Source of the DNA: Onchocerca volvulus | Lineage: Eukaryota; Nematoda; Chromadorea; Rhabditida; Onchocercidae | Assembly (NCBI GenBank): GCA_000499405.2 | Contig: HG738140.1 | Span: 8,583,560-8,647,559 of the forward strand | Reading direction: 5' to 3' | DNA: 64,000 bases | In this document: positions 10,309 to 25,300 of the stretch, one piece after another | How positions within the stretch are numbered: the stretch's first letter is position 1 | How the letters are laid out: every line of letters starts with the position of its first letter | Position numbers and translations under genes: made by a program | The notes under the pieces: generated by a model | The model's database searches: none | Told to the model about the DNA's origin: nothing | What the model saw: the letters and a program-made list of their open reading frames with translations, nothing else

Positions 10309-13214
10309 CTGAAATTCCATAAAGATTTTTTGATTGGCGAAAAACATCGCCATTTGAAAAATCGAAATAAGATTTCCAATCGACAGTCTGTCGAAGCATT
10401 CCTTTCTGAATCACGTCGAAATCTTTCGGCAGGAAATAATATCACATTAGAATTACAGCTAATGCTTGGAAATTATTCTATTCTATTCCCTAAATATAAT
10501 AGACTTTGAGTTTTCAAAATTGTTTTTTGCTCTTTAAGAGCTATATTTTTTCAAAATAGTTAATGTTTAACAGTACTCAATATCGAATATGATTACTGAG
10601 ATAGCTCTGCTTTGATGTAAGAAAGAAAGAACTTACTGTAGCTGTTGAATAGTTTATAGCAATCGAGAGAAACCACGGAAGAAGATAAATGCCAATTGTT
10701 TGCAATATCAATTTTGACATTTTGTAGCTTTGTAAAAGCAAAATTACCAAATGCCCTGAAAATTATAGCCAATTTTAAGCAACAAATGGTTAACTGAGAA
10801 AATTTATAGTTTGAGAATGATTAAAAGTTGAATAAACATGTCAATTTAGACACACTTTAATTATCAGTTAGTTACAAGTAATTGATGATTTAAGTGTGAA
10901 AATGTCAATGAATTATGCAAAGCCATCATATAAAATATTCCGAAGGTAATAATAGCAATCGAAGATTAGATAATTTTTTACTATTTTCTTTATTTACAAA
11001 TCAAATGCTTTTTATCTTCAAATTTTCGATGAATCAAATTACAAAATTTTTTCCGTTTCTCGCTCTTGAAAAACAGCGAAACAGAAGAAACAATTTACTT
11101 CCTTGTACGATTTTATTATTCCGATAATTCTTGTTGAATCAGACACACAAATAAAAAAAAGAAAGGGACGAACAATACAGAATTGATTAGACAAAGTTTG
11201 AACTTGGATTTGAAACAAAAACTAATGAATGTGTGCAAATTAGTGCTTCAATTATTAATAAGTAAAATAATATTAAATTCATATTAATACTAATTTGACA
11301 ATAGACTATTGCATGTGATTTGCCATATATTTGTATCTAGTGCCAATTAGAATATCAAAACTCTGATGACCTGTTTCAATTGAAATTATTGATAATATTC
11401 ATAATTTACTGGGCTTAAAATAGAATAAAATTAAATCTCGAATTTAAATGACATTGGGATTTTGGGATGGAATTGAATTTAATCTTATATATGGATGTAA
11501 ATTATGAAATAGTGCTGATTGATGAAGCATATTGCTATAGAATATTGTTTTACAAAATATTGGAAATCGCAATCCTTCAGCATCTGAAGACAGTGTATTT
11601 AGTTTGCATTACTTATTCAACTTGCCTATGCAAACAAATCGTTACCATCTTTTTTTTTGGTTATATTATTTTTCAAGATTTTTAAGATTTCTATTTTATT
11701 GTTTGAAAAGGATCGGATTTTATCAAGCTGAGCAATATTATATTTGATAAAAATCATAGTCAATATATCGCTTAGCTACTTCAAAGTTTTCAAATCAAGC
11801 CATCTCTATTATTTTTGATATTCATGTATAAATTTTAGTTTTGATATGTTTGATACAAACATAAATGATACTAAATCGTCAAAAACTTCATTATTATTCT
11901 TAAGATTTTAAATTTTTCGCAGTACTGATACGAATTTAATATTAAAATAGTATTAAATTTTACTTATTAGTTACTGAAGCACGAATTTATAGCATCCATT
12001 AGTTTATATTTTAAATACAAGTTCAAATATTGCCCCAAATCTCAAATGATTAGAAGATCAGAATCAAGCGTTTTAAAGCTCATAGAAAAGAACAACATTG
12101 ATCAGCTGCTTTCATGGCATAGTATCATGTGAAACGTTTCTTTCATCATTCATCATTAATATTTTATAAGGATATTTCTGAAAAGTAAGTTAACGCATGA
12201 ATTTTACTTACAAAATAAATTGAAAGAAAAACAGTAAATTATGCCACTCATTTGCTAGAAAAATGAATACAGAAAGCTAATTTGAAATTCTCAAAAGCAT
12301 TCACAAGTTTTCAAACTGATAAATTCGTTATCAGATAGTTTAAAAGCTTATGAATATTCTTCAATTTTCTGAATTAAACATTTTGAAAAATCAAGCTTTT
12401 CAAAATTCTTGACATTTACCACTTATCAAAATTGATAGTTATGAAAATTCATTGAATTTCAAAAGATACCGGATTTTCGAAAATTCAAAAAGTGATTTAA
12501 GAGGAATTTCTGAAAGGAGGAAGGATGCTATTCATACTGCCCTGTTTTATGAAAAACGAAAGCAATAAAAGAGTGTCAATTATGAAGAAATGGGCATGTA
12601 AAGAACTGGGCAAAGAACCCCAGGCCTCATTCATTTGCAATTGAACATCTGTATGGCTGCGAAGAAGACAACACTCAATTCAAAAGAAAAAGGTTTAAGC
12701 AGAAGGAAGTGCAATGAAGGAGAAATTTAATTCACACATCCTTCTTATTGATGAACAATGGAAGACAGAAAGGCTTTCTTTCTAAGGGACTTCCTGGGAA
12801 AAAGTTTTATTTTATCAACAATGAAATGAATTACCATTTCATATTCAATTCTTTTTCCTCATTATCTCTCCTTCCTTCCTTCCTCTATTTGACCTTTCCT
12901 TCTCGGCCCTTTCTCTCTCTTCATTTATCCCTTAACCTCAATAGCTCCTAAACCTAATATGCAAATCTCACCTGAATTTGCGATGAAATCAAATAATATA
13001 TATATATAAATAATCAAGCTGGATAAGTTTAGAACTTTACTATCGTCAACCAGAAAACGGTTGGTTACTTTCACTTATCGTCTGTGATGCTCATGAAATT
13101 GCAATTTCGAAATGATTCTAATTTCATTTACATAAAATTTTCAAGTCTTGAAGAATTCATTTTCTTTATTTCATAACTGGGGAATTAAAAACACAGGTGA
13201 AATGTATGTTTCAG
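10309..13214. other. AT-rich intergenic region upstream of the small membrane-protein gene
   Basis: Open frames of 65-75 codons here (10915-11127, 11467-11685, 12748-12951) have no splice context, no recognisable residues and extreme Phe, Ile and Leu content; I regard them as chance. A (TA) run lies at about 12996-13007. Confidence 0.5.
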
Positions 13215-14231
13215 ATGGGTGATAAATACGAAGATTTGGGACCAACAAATTTTGCGGTGCCACCACCGCCACCTCCTGTAGAATATACGGCACAGCCTTC
13301 TGCTCAAAGTTCAGGAGATCGCACCGAATTGAAATCTGCTCAAGTAGGAGCTGCAGGTTTGTTTCTTGTTATCAAGAGACACGTCTACTTTCAAGAAATA
13401 TTTCGATTTAAATTCATAGATGCCTAAATAAATAATTTCTGTTCTAAGGTCAATATATGGAAATGTCGATTGCACAAAAGCAGAATATCCAAACTTTTTT
13501 CAGATCAAATTTTGCTATTTTAAGGTGCCAAAGATACAGGAAAACAACGAAGTCCAAAGAAGGCGTTGGTATCTGTGGTTCGTAGTTTATTTCTCGAAGA
13601 AATATGCTAATTTATCCATTTTTACATTTCCATTTTAAAACTATTCTTTATTCGCAAATTTATTCTACCTATTTTGGGCACTAGACAGGCACTAGACATT
13701 TACTTAATATATATTAAGAATGAAAAGTGAAAAGTAACTGGCAGAATGCAAAAAGAAAAAGGAAATAACTTCTTCAGCACTTTTCTCATTTTCATGCCTA
13801 AAATTATTTCCACACTTGCATTTTTATCTTAATTTTTTTCAATTTTTCAATTTCAAAAATGTTTTTGTTATTTAGGGTGTCGATTTGGATGAAGAAGGTA
13901 AGTGCCATTTTTATTACAATATGAAAATCTATTTCAATATATTATGAAGATATTATAAACAAAGCTAAAATGATCAATTAGATAAATACAAAAGTTGAGA
14001 ATTTGAGGTGATCAGTTTTAATTCGACAAGTATTGATTGAATTTATATTGCTATAAATGTGATTGTAAAATTATTTTCCAAAAAATTTTTGAGATCATAG
14101 TTTTAGAGACGAAATATACAAATGCACAAAAGATGGGCATGGTAATATCAGGCATAATCGCAACACTCTTTTTGTTGGTAGCAATTGCTGCGATTGTTAT
14201 CCTAGCTACCGGCTTGAAAATCTTTTCATAA
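13215..14231 (+). CDS. Small proline-rich single-pass (tail-anchored type) membrane protein
   Basis: Four exons join in phase: 13215-13356, 13525-13577, 13876-13897 and 14101-14231, giving 115 residues. The ATG lies directly after a TTTCAG, so the first exon probably begins at a splice or spliced-leader acceptor; the in-frame ATG 18 bases upstream lies before that site. The N-terminal 70 residues are cytosol-like and disordered, with a six-proline run (FAVPPPPPPVEYTAQP) and a basic patch (KQRSPKKALVSV), then the acidic GVDLDEE encoded by a 22-nt exon. Residues about 84-110 form one hydrophobic helix (GMVISGIIATLFLLVAIAA and on), followed by only five residues, the layout of a tail-anchored or type III protein. 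No family recognised. The proline run could bind SH3 or EVH1 domains, which is inference. It lies tail to tail with the RhoGEF gene. Confidence 0.8.
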
Positions 14232-14280
14232 GTTTCTACCGCAGACTTTACTGTTTTAAAAGCAAAAATTAAATTTTGAA

Positions 14281-14286
14281 AATAAA
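14281..14286 (+). promoter_or_regulatory. Polyadenylation signal AATAAA
   Basis: AATAAA lies 50 bases after the stop codon of the small membrane-protein gene, at the normal distance for nematode 3' ends. Confidence 0.6.
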
Positions 14287-16396
14287 AGAGAGAAAGTTCC
14301 TTGACTTTATTACATATCGACATCGAAACAGATATACAAATACACATCTCAAGAAAGAGATCGGAACAAGTTATGAAAGACCGATTTCACTTTTTTCTTC
14401 GAAATTTTTAGTTGAAAAAAAAAAAAAAAAAAGAAAAAACTTAACTAAAATATGAATTCCAAGTCAAAATGCGATAGAAATAATAAAAGCTGTTTAGTGT
14501 TGATATCTGATACTTCAATCTCATGTTGTTTATATGGAAGGCACTGAAAAAGAATATTTCAATTTCAGTTACAAAATTTGCTGTATCGGAAATTAAAGGA
14601 AATATTTTTTAGTTTGATTTCTTCAGATTAATTAACTCAAAAACTGGATAATTCTTTTCGCCATTTTTGCTATTTTTTAGCAATACATAACCTCCAAAAA
14701 TTTATGTTAATCCGAAGCACTTGCGTAATATTTTATTTTTGAGAATTATGAGAAATATTTTTGTCATAAATATGCCATATATTTTCAATCGTTTATGTAT
14801 CTCTCAGCAATCACCTAAGTTTTGGAGTTTTTCGTCAATGATTTTTGGTATAGTTGTTAGTATCAGCAAATTAATCATCTGATGTTAATTCTGTGATAGG
14901 GAATAATAGTACAGAAGAGATCTGAGAAGTATTGCAAGAGCCACGAAGAATACAATCTTCTTAATTTATTATTAAGCTACAAATCATTGGGTCCGACTTG
15001 ACATCATTATTTCCTCAATCATGAAATGATTTTCGCATATAGTTATTACAGATCTGCTCTGTACTGCACTCTTGCAACTGCGCGCATTCTGCGAGAACAT
15101 ATCTTTCGCACATAAACTGCAATTTCCTCCGTTTTGATTCAATTTATTTCACCAACTTCTCCCTTGGATTATAATGTTGTATGTTTGCGATGTCTACTTA
15201 GTCCTAAAATTTAGTATATAACGAATTGTGACCTCACTTATCCTGCTTAACCTCGAAACTTTGGAGCTATCAGCAAGTATTTACTAGAAATCTTAACAGC
15301 AAGTACCTCTTTTTCTAAATGTCTTCGACTTACAATATTATTTTAATTTTGCAATGATTTTATCTCAACATAGATAATTTTCGAATAATCTTGTCGTCTG
15401 AAACGCAGCTCATACTTTAATCATCAATGTTCTTCCTCCTTCAAATAAAATAATACGTTAATTCTGACATCATTTTTACACAGAAAGTGATAATCAAAAT
15501 GGAAAATTGAAAAAAGATAATGACATACAATTATGTCTGTGACATTAGGTACTTTTTTTACATTGATAATGAAGGCAATGAAATCACATTTGCAAATTAT
15601 AATGTAAATTCATGGATTTATGAAAATTTACAATACAAAAGTTTCATGAAGTATTCATTTAAAGTGAAATTTTACTAGTAGAAAAATTGGACAAGATGGA
15701 AATAAATACTGATGAAAAATGATATGCATGTGATGAGCACGGAAATATATTTATTTAAAATACTGCTTACGATGCATATGAAGACGTTACCAATTACCCA
15801 TTTAAAAAAACACTTTCCCATTTGAATCGCTTCATCTTTCGTTTAGTAAAAATAATTATTATTGAATAATTAATTCAATCTCCATCGCTTTTGGCTGGAT
15901 TATATACGTGTAAAATGACAGCAGCTATTACAAATATTAAAATATGAAGACAAGATAAGTTCATATGAAATAAATTACAGAAAGGATTAAAATTTCAAAA
16001 AATTTTTCCGAATTTCAAGAAAAAGTCGTACGGAACAAATGATACGCAGAGATCTTGAAATGGCTAATTACAATATTCTTTGAGACCTTAGTGATGATAT
16101 AAACACAGCATTGTTTACATCGCTTTATGAACAAGTCACTTTATCGAATTCACCGATCGTTGGATGTCAATACATCAAATTGCTTGACATTTGCAGATAA
16201 CAACTGACTAAATTAGAAGGTTTCTCCATGACATAAGCTCACTATGAAGAATGAATTCCATTCTCTTAATTACATACGATCTTTTATACCTTATTAATTT
16301 GATGCTTCATTCTTAAATTTCCCTTTAATTTCTTCTCTTTGCTCATGTCGATCAATAAATAAAATGCGTGATAGATGGCAAACACAAAATTTTTTA
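14287..16396. other. Tail-to-tail intergenic region
   Basis: AT-rich sequence between two converging genes. No exon, RNA gene or repeat recognised beyond A runs such as that near 14416-14434. Confidence 0.55.
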
Positions 16397-19300
16397 CTAG
16401 ATCTGGTTTGATTTTAAATCATTTAGCATATTTTTAGTGTTACTCAATCGACGAAATCGCTCCATCAGATGGCAAGCATTTTCTTCAGTCCCAATTTTCA
16501 TCTGCGTTTGACAGAAACGAAAATCAGCGGCTGCCTAAAAAATGAGGAGTTTTAAAAAAATGTTCAGGTTCTTGAAATTTTTGTTCGACTAATCGCTACT
16601 TAAATTTCCATTTCAATCGCTTAAGGATTTATAAGAGAAGATGATAAAGATACCTGAATGACGCGTAAACGCTGCCGATAATTTTTCGCTCGAACATGAT
16701 CATTGAGTACCTGCGGAATTTTTTTTGCAAAAGAGTTTCAAACATAAAAGATAAAAATGAAAGCAAAACAAAGTAAACAATCCCTTTAAATCGCTAAAGG
16801 ACATAGCATGAATATTCTCTGATCTCCTTAGATAAATGACATGAAGCATGAAGAAACTTCGATAGAAAGAATCATTTTATATTTTGCAGTACCAAGGATT
16901 TCTAAAGAAAGTTTTTTTCAGGAAAATTTCACCTCAATATTCTTTCGCTTAAAACTTACAAACAAGAACTACCTGCTGAACATATGAAGATGGAAACCAA
17001 CCGCCGTACCAATCACGAACTCTTTCTCCGTAAAACCAACCTAAAATTGATGATTTCATCTCTTCCATATTTATGAATTGTAGATAAATATTAATCATTT
17101 ATTAGTTGAATGAATTAAACTAGAATTATGACCGTCTGGCATTTTGCGCAGTATATTGATTAAATCGCCTTTCTCTAATGGTAGTTCATCTTCTTGGTCA
17201 GGAGAATATCGATGCACAGCGACTGCTTGTGGACAATCCCAATCAGCATAAATTTTTTCTTTCGGATTGGAACACTGCAATTAAATCGATTTATGGGCTA
17301 TCGATAGAATACTTTAGTTCCTACCTTGCTCTCAAAAGGAATTTTCAGAATGCATGAGATAAATGAAACTAAAGGACAAATATATTCATACGGCAGGTGG
17401 TCTTAGTGCGGATAGCCATCGTTCACGATCGGTTTCTGAATCGGCGTTCAGTAGAAGTTCTACTTGTTTCCCTACAGCATTATGCATCAGCGTACAAATG
17501 AAAAGATGTGGCTTCTTCAGCGGAATATGCGCGATCACAGATTGCAATAACTGAAAGAATAAATAAGATTTAGAACCGAATTTTTATCATGTAAGTTTAG
17601 AGGTACATTTCTCTGCTAAAAAGTTTTTTAACGAATATCTGGAAAAGTAATGAAAGGACGAATGTAATTAGAACAATAGTACAAAATAAATAAATAAATA
17701 AAAAATAATGCAACCGTAGCAATAAGGACGATGTAATTGTAAGAAGAATTTTGAAAAAAGTTAATTTTGATTTAAAAAATCAATTAACTGTAAAAAAAAA
17801 AACCTTTGTAACATCGATTACATCCAATGTTACAAAATAAATAAGCAATAATTTTTGATAATGCAACCGTAATTAACTGGTGATCGATTTCATCTAATTT
17901 ATGAAAAATTTTTAAAAAATTCAAACGTAGCAATTTCGAAAATGTTATCTACTTTTAGATATTATAATAAATATGTTTTTAGTTAATTTATTTTGATTAC
18001 TTCAACTATTCATTGAAGTTCCTAAATTCTTGCTGATTTTCTCAAAATATTTAACTATTAAAGTTTGCGTAAATTCCCGCTTTTAGTTTGCATTTCAACT
18101 TGATATAGATGCAATAAAGACTTGAGCTGATGAAAGCAAGTATCAAATATCACAGAGAATACCTAATTGCTCAATTCAATCCGGGCAATTAGTGTTCAGA
18201 AATAAAATTTGAAGTTTTAGAATTCGAAAAAAAAGATGAAAATTTCGAGCAAAAGAACGAACTTTCGGATCATTAATTTCAACCGGTTCAATATCGACAA
18301 ATCTCCTTGCGGAATAATCTTTGCATATATAAGTTCCATTACTGAAACGATGATTATGTGATAATAAAAAAATATAAAAAAGTGAAATGAATGGTGAAAT
18401 GAATTCAAAGGAATTAATTTCGATTCACTTGACAAAAAAAAAAATTCCGACCTTTCCTTATGCTACTGAAAAATCATACAGCCATGGGAAATCTCATGGG
18501 AATTTAACATTAATAAACAAATAGATAACAAAAAGATATCGCACATGTTTTTATTATAATTTTGAACTTTTAGCATGTTCTTATCTCGATATGTATGATA
18601 TGATTTTGAAGTAATTATTTGCAAAAAAATAAATGAAAAATGCATACATTTTCTTCTTGGTTAACATGATAATATCACTGAAAAGGAAAATATAAATATT
18701 CTGAAACTGATGACGTGTATGCAAAAGCTTCTTGGCATGTTTCTCATTTAAACACATGAGTGACCCACGCTTGACTAAATAACGTCCCGATGAAACCAGA
18801 GGAATACGTCTAAAATGAAATAGGTATAAGTAATTGCAATAATGAAGCAGGTATAAAGCAGTGGAATAATCCATTTATGGCATTAGTGAGGTGTGAAATA
18901 TTTCTATCTTTGCAGATTCAATTCCAAAAAAATAGTATAATCAATATTAATCTTGATAATGAAATCATGCAATACCTCAAATCAGATGATTTGTAAACTA
19001 GACGGCGTTCAATTTCCAGCAACTGCTCGATACGTTCCATATGTCGAGCACCTTCATTGCAATAAGTTACAATCTAAAATTAAGAAAAATTTCATTCAAG
19101 CTTGAGGAAACAAGTGAGAGAATCATTTTGTTTAATTTGTTTTAAAAACTGTTTTTACTTTATTTAATAACTTGTAGATAGTAACTTCATTCAAAACAAG
19201 ACTGGACTATAATTTTTAGATCTATGTTCCTAATTTGGTGCACTTATATTGAAACTAAATAGCAGACGACTATTTATAATAAATTCATCCTTCTACATCA

Positions 19301-22300
19301 ATTTGCAATCTACCAATCAATTTAATCATGCTTTGCGGATGACAGTAATAAACTGAAAGCACTCACTATAAGGTGATTAAGATCTACTCATTATCTTTTT
19401 GAAGAAACATATATGTTTTATAAATTCTCTTCAATCTCTGTAATGAAAGAAACTTTTGTTTGATGAAAACCTTGCAATTTACTACACAGTCGCTTTGAAT
19501 TCATTTTCTTTTGATCTCATGAAATCGATACTTAATATGCTTGAAAGAAAGAATATACACGATTAGCGAGATGTAACGCAATTTGAGCAGTCTGATAGTT
19601 TGTTGAATCCTGCTGTGTATGTTCAAGAATCGCAATCAGCAAAAGTGGATAACGAGTAACTCTCTGCATGGGTAACATCAGGAATGAACGCATATCTAAT
19701 CCTTGACATAGACGATCGTTTTCCAATCGCTGAATGCAAGAGAGGAATGAAGAATTCTCAGACCTGTAATTTTAAAAATTTGAAACTTCCGAAGAAAAAT
19801 CACATGAACATTCTTTAGTCTTCCGAACCAGCAGAGGGAAGAAAGTAGAAGTGCATGATAAGAATATAACGGCTGATCGCATCGCAATCGCAATATGATT
19901 CAGTAGGTCACAAATTAAATCCCAGTGTGAATCGGTCATAATGTTAAAAAAACAAACTTGAGTCTTCGGAGTGTTCGATCTTGATAAACTTGATTTGAGC
20001 AATATTTGATATATGAATCGAAATTTGTTTCAAAATGATCACACAATATATCACAAACATCAGACAATACCAAACTTTCTTGCAATCTATTCTCCAAATC
20101 TGACAATAATCTGCAAAAAATTCACAATTTTGGATAAAGCAATACTGCTGAAATCTAAAACTAAATTCCTAAATTCACTTGAATCTGTTTTGTCTTTTGC
20201 CTTGAGTTCTGAAAAAACAAAACAAATACATGGAATATTAGCTAAGACTTCCTGACTTTTCACTGCAATCTCGAACAGCGAATATATTGCTGAAAAGTTG
20301 CTTTCGTTCTTCATTTGTTATCACTGATGAAGGTCTTTTGGAACCTGAAAATTTGACAAAATAAGCATTGAATCTTTTTCCTTCAACTGTTCATAAGGTT
20401 TCTGGAGAATTAAAAAACTTACCGAGCATTTCAGGAGCAGCCATAAAATGGGTAATTAGAATATTGATTGAACGAAGATAAGATGCTTCACTGGTGATCA
20501 CTTCAAAATATGCTTCTTGTAGTTTCTTCGCATCTTCGTCCAACTTCTCCAGTAAACCTGCATTTCTTACCTAGAACTTATTAAATAAGCTCAAAAAAAG
20601 TCTTGAAGCAGACAGTTAAAAAGCCAAAATTGATTAAGTGTTGGATTTTAGATAAATTATGCATAGAACAACTGTTAGCCCAGCACTGAATTGGTAACAA
20701 AACAACTGATCACTTTTTGCTGAATGACCTTGCGATCAGATTAGTATTCACAAAATATTTTATCTTTCATCACTATTAATATTATTATCTTTATTCTTAA
20801 CCAGAACGAGAATAACTAAAAGTTTAATGTGCGAAGGCCATCTCTTCCAAAAGGAACATCAGCCGAGAAAAAATCGAACTAATTAAGACATCTAATTTGG
20901 GAAGAAAAAACATTGCTGAATATGACAATTTTGAGCAAATATACAAGACCTTAGAAAAGTGAAAAGTGAACTTTCAGATTTCAGAAAAGAGACTCACCTC
21001 TGGAAGTTCACACCATAACGACCGCTGACTAGCAAAATGGCTGCTTGCGACCAAACGATCACGTCTCATTGATGTATTAGACGTAAGCTGCGACATTGTT
21101 GTAGAGCAATCTGCACCGCGTCCACTATCGGTTGATGCGCTCGAAGTAGCTCGTTGTATCTGAAGTTATTCTTATCTTCCAAAAGTGATCGTGGAAAACG
21201 AAATTTTTGGACGAAAATCACAAAATGCTCAAGAAAAGTTTAAAAATGCTCAAGAAAAATTTTTTCACCGTGGAGATATTCATTCCATCAAAACTCGGTT
21301 TTATAACTTCTTGTTCCTCAGCTTCATAAATCAATCGTCCATTCTGTTCCATCATATAGATTTGATAAAGCGGCTGTGGATCCGGAATTATTCTGGAAAA
21401 AATCATTCACTTTTCTGGTCGATTGCTACACCTTCTGACTTTGAATTTTTAAACAGTAATTTTATATTATAAAAGAAAGGAAATCGAGAAACGAACTTCG
21501 CAGTATAAATTGACCGATCGATTTCTTTTAGAGTGTAATCTGATGATGTACTTGGTAGGCAGTTATGCTCAGGTGATGATTGAATTGAAGAAATCTACAA
21601 TTTGATTCTGTTTGATTTCAAATATACTTCTGATGACGATTTTTGCATGTATCGGCAAATTTAAAAAACTCTTTTCCAAATGAATCGTCAATTTTATTTA
21701 ATTAAAGTTGATTTTAAATTCATGCTCATTAATGAGCTTGCTTTCTAAAGCGTTTTTACTTCATATTTATGTTCAATATTTTTTAAATCTCAGATTAAAA
21801 TCGAGACGTAAAAAAACTCACTACAGTTTCATAACCATCTGCCGTTGGATTTAAGCTACCACTTTTAGTCTGACAACAGATTCCATAATTCTTGTCCTCA
21901 TTATGGCGCTGGGTATGTCTGAAGCTACTTCTTGATGTATTTTCTGCTTTGGTTGTGGTTTTTTTGTCATACAGCAATTGATCGGCACTCAGAGATCTCC
22001 TCTTTGATTCCAGCACAATATCTAAATTAATGTTAAATTAATCTTCTATTTACATCAAAATGACACTTCATATTAATTTGGTTATATAATAAGAAAGTGG
22101 CACTTCACTGGACGCTATTTTAAGCAAAAGAAAAGTATAAGAAAACATTCCAACTCATAAGCAGAATCATAAGTTAATTTAAAACATTTACCGGGAAGAT
22201 TATCACGAGCCTGGAATCTGAGACGAAGCTCTCGTTCAATTTCTGATAACATAGAATACGGTTCATTTGACATTTCCTTGCCAACATTAACTACTTTACT

Positions 22301-25300
22301 AGATTGGTTTTTTGCTTCTTCTGAAAAATAAAAAGTCGATAATTAGATAAATTGAAGAGGAATATACCTTAATTAAAATTGAAATGCAGAAATTTAAAGG
22401 AAAAAACATATCAATTCTCAAATATCGTACATAGCAATAATTTGATTTAGCAAATTTCGTTAACTTCGTTAAAAATTGCCTTTTTTAAAAGAGTTCTGTT
22501 CAGTCCTGCCAGTATAATCGTCTTCATCCGAAGACCAAACATCACCATAAATAGATTGCTCATCCAACGCAAAGTCTATTTTAGCCAAAACTTTATCATC
22601 CCTATGATCTTTCAATTTTTCTCGATCAGTATACAACATCGATGAAAATCGTTTATATCGTTGCCTTTCTTGCGATGCTGAGCTTACTTTGAATTTGATT
22701 TGACCAACCTTTAATTTAATTTATTTGGCTACTTAATTGGGCAACTTTCAGAAAAAAAAAAAAAGAAATGATATAAATGATTCGCTTAATATTAGCCGAA
22801 TGATTATTTGGAATATATTTTATAAATAATTTAAACAGTTTTGGATAATTTTTTTGTACATATCTTAATGATTTCAGAAAAAATAATTGGACTCGCTATT
22901 AGCATATTTTTAGCAATCTAGAAACATCATAAAGAAATAAAATTTATGGCTACAAATCGGATGAAAGGAAACCAGATTATGTCAATTATTATATCTATCG
23001 AAGTGATCGGAAGATGAATATAAATCTTTATTACAAACAGGAAATTATACGGTCAAGAGATATGAGATGGCAAAAAATCTATCATATTATCAGTATCCTA
23101 AAACTAAGAGATTAAAATATATACGTATTTTATTAGGATGTCAAACGCAATCGCAGAAGATAGAAAGCTGGAAGCGATTAAGAGGAAAATTGAAATATTT
23201 TTGATGTATAACACTCAAAATTGTTTATTTGTTTTTTCCATCTTTCCGTGACCTAATTCTGAGGTGTGACACTTCAATAAATAACAACTAACAAATCCTC
23301 AATAGCATTATGAAAAGTGAATTTCGAGAATGATTTAAATTAATCGCTGCTCTTTCTAATCGCGTTCTATCGACTAATACCTCAAAAAAAAGTAAACGAT
23401 CACTCATCGATTCGAAGAAAATTAAAAGCAGGAAATTCTGAACCTAAAACACGCAAGCCAAGCATGCATTGATATCTCACTAAAATCAGGCAGTATATTT
23501 AAAATCGAGAATCTATGTGATTTTCAAGGCATTTAATTTGAGTAAGCCTAAATTTTGGGGAAAAATAACCCTTGTTGTTTAAAAGTATCAAAGCCAAATT
23601 ACAAGTTGAAAATCAAATAAAAAGTAATGTATTTAATTGATCGTTATTTCTGAACTTAATCATTCAGGAAGAAAAATGACTAATTTGAAACCTTTTTCGT
23701 GATATTTAATTGAATATCGGATTTAATTCGTAATAATTTATCGAATTCCAAGGCACTTTTTGGCCTTTTCATCGTTTTCTCACTTTTTTTCTCATTTGCC
23801 ACTGTTTTCTCATTTGTTCGGACATTACACTAAAAAGAATGGAATTCCAGAATTTGAATAAAAGTTTAACAAGAATTTATCTAATCATGATATCGATGTA
23901 TATTTAGAAACTGACGAATGCCTCATTTTCAAAAGAAGTTTAGAACTCAAGCATTCATTTTGATGTAATTTTTATATTAAATGCAATATATAATACAACT
24001 TTTATATGATGTAATTTTTAATGTAATTTTTGTATTTTTATGTAAGCATTCATTTCGGAAGAAATCAAAAATAATATTCGAAATGTGTTTCAAAAAAAAA
24101 ATTCTATATTAAATTCATGTTTTAGTTCTATAATGAATAAATAAAAATCTAAATTAAAACAAATCTTTTCTATATGCATAACCAATTCGATATTTGATCG
24201 TATAAATAAAATTTTTATATGATAAAGCAATTATAAAAACTATTTTTGTTTAGCAATAAATAATATTTAAAAAGATAATCACAAAACTTGTAGAATAATT
24301 TATTGATAAAGAAAATTTTTTCTTAGAATTTGCAAAATTTTTTCGATAGTAGACATGAATAATTAATGAAGATGATTTGGGAATGAAATTTTAGCTAATA
24401 AATATGATGTTGATAAATATAATTTTAGCTAATAAATACAATTTTAGCTAATGAATGTGACAAAATTCAGAACATTCAGCATTAAATTCGAATAAGACAT
24501 GATGATTCTGACTTTTCCATCATCATGTCTTGTTTGAACTTTATCTGATATTTATTTTCGGAAAAAAAGTTTGCAACATCCTGAAGGCAAGCAGGTTTTG
24601 AACATTTTACTGCAAAAAACAACTCATATTATTAAAGTGATTTAGATAGGGTTATGGAGTTCAAAGAGTTCGAATACTTAGGAACAATGAAACAGAATTT
24701 TAAATTAATAAGTAAATGAAGTAAAGAGAAGTGAAAATTACTGAAAGCGATTTGATGAAATGAAAAAATTAATTAATTGTTAAAAATTACTTCGTTATTT
24801 TTCACATAATGTTTTTCTTTATTCGGCACTTGCAGCATTGTTCCGAAATGATTGCCACTCGAACAGGCACTATTGCTATCATTTAATTTCTTCTCTTCTT
24901 CATTAGTATAAGATTCATCTTGGCCACTATAAAAATTATCAGAATTAGTCTCATCTGTATGTTTACATTTGTGAATGTCTTGAATATGACATTCCCAAGC
25001 ATTTAAAAGAAATGTAATCACTGAAGAGGGTGAATACATGTTTGAAGCATAAAAAACTTTCTTAAGATGAAGATTATAAATTTAATGATCATATAGAAAA
25101 TCCGGGAATCTACAAATTTACAGGCATATAATCATAACTTCCGCAGCAGCTGAATCCTGGAAAAGTTTTTCCACGTTTTCTCCATTTTCTTTGCTTTACT
25201 TTCATTTAAAGAACTCTAAAATAGTTTTTTTCACGGTTGCCTGATTCTGAACAACTTCTTAAGGGAAATTTACATTTCTAGTTTAAAAATGCTTAGTCCT

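Noticed and set aside
20087..20314. 75-codon minus frame across two RhoGEF exons
   Set aside because: The wrong frame; the DH-domain frame splices 20257 to 20110 and matches the ephexin family.
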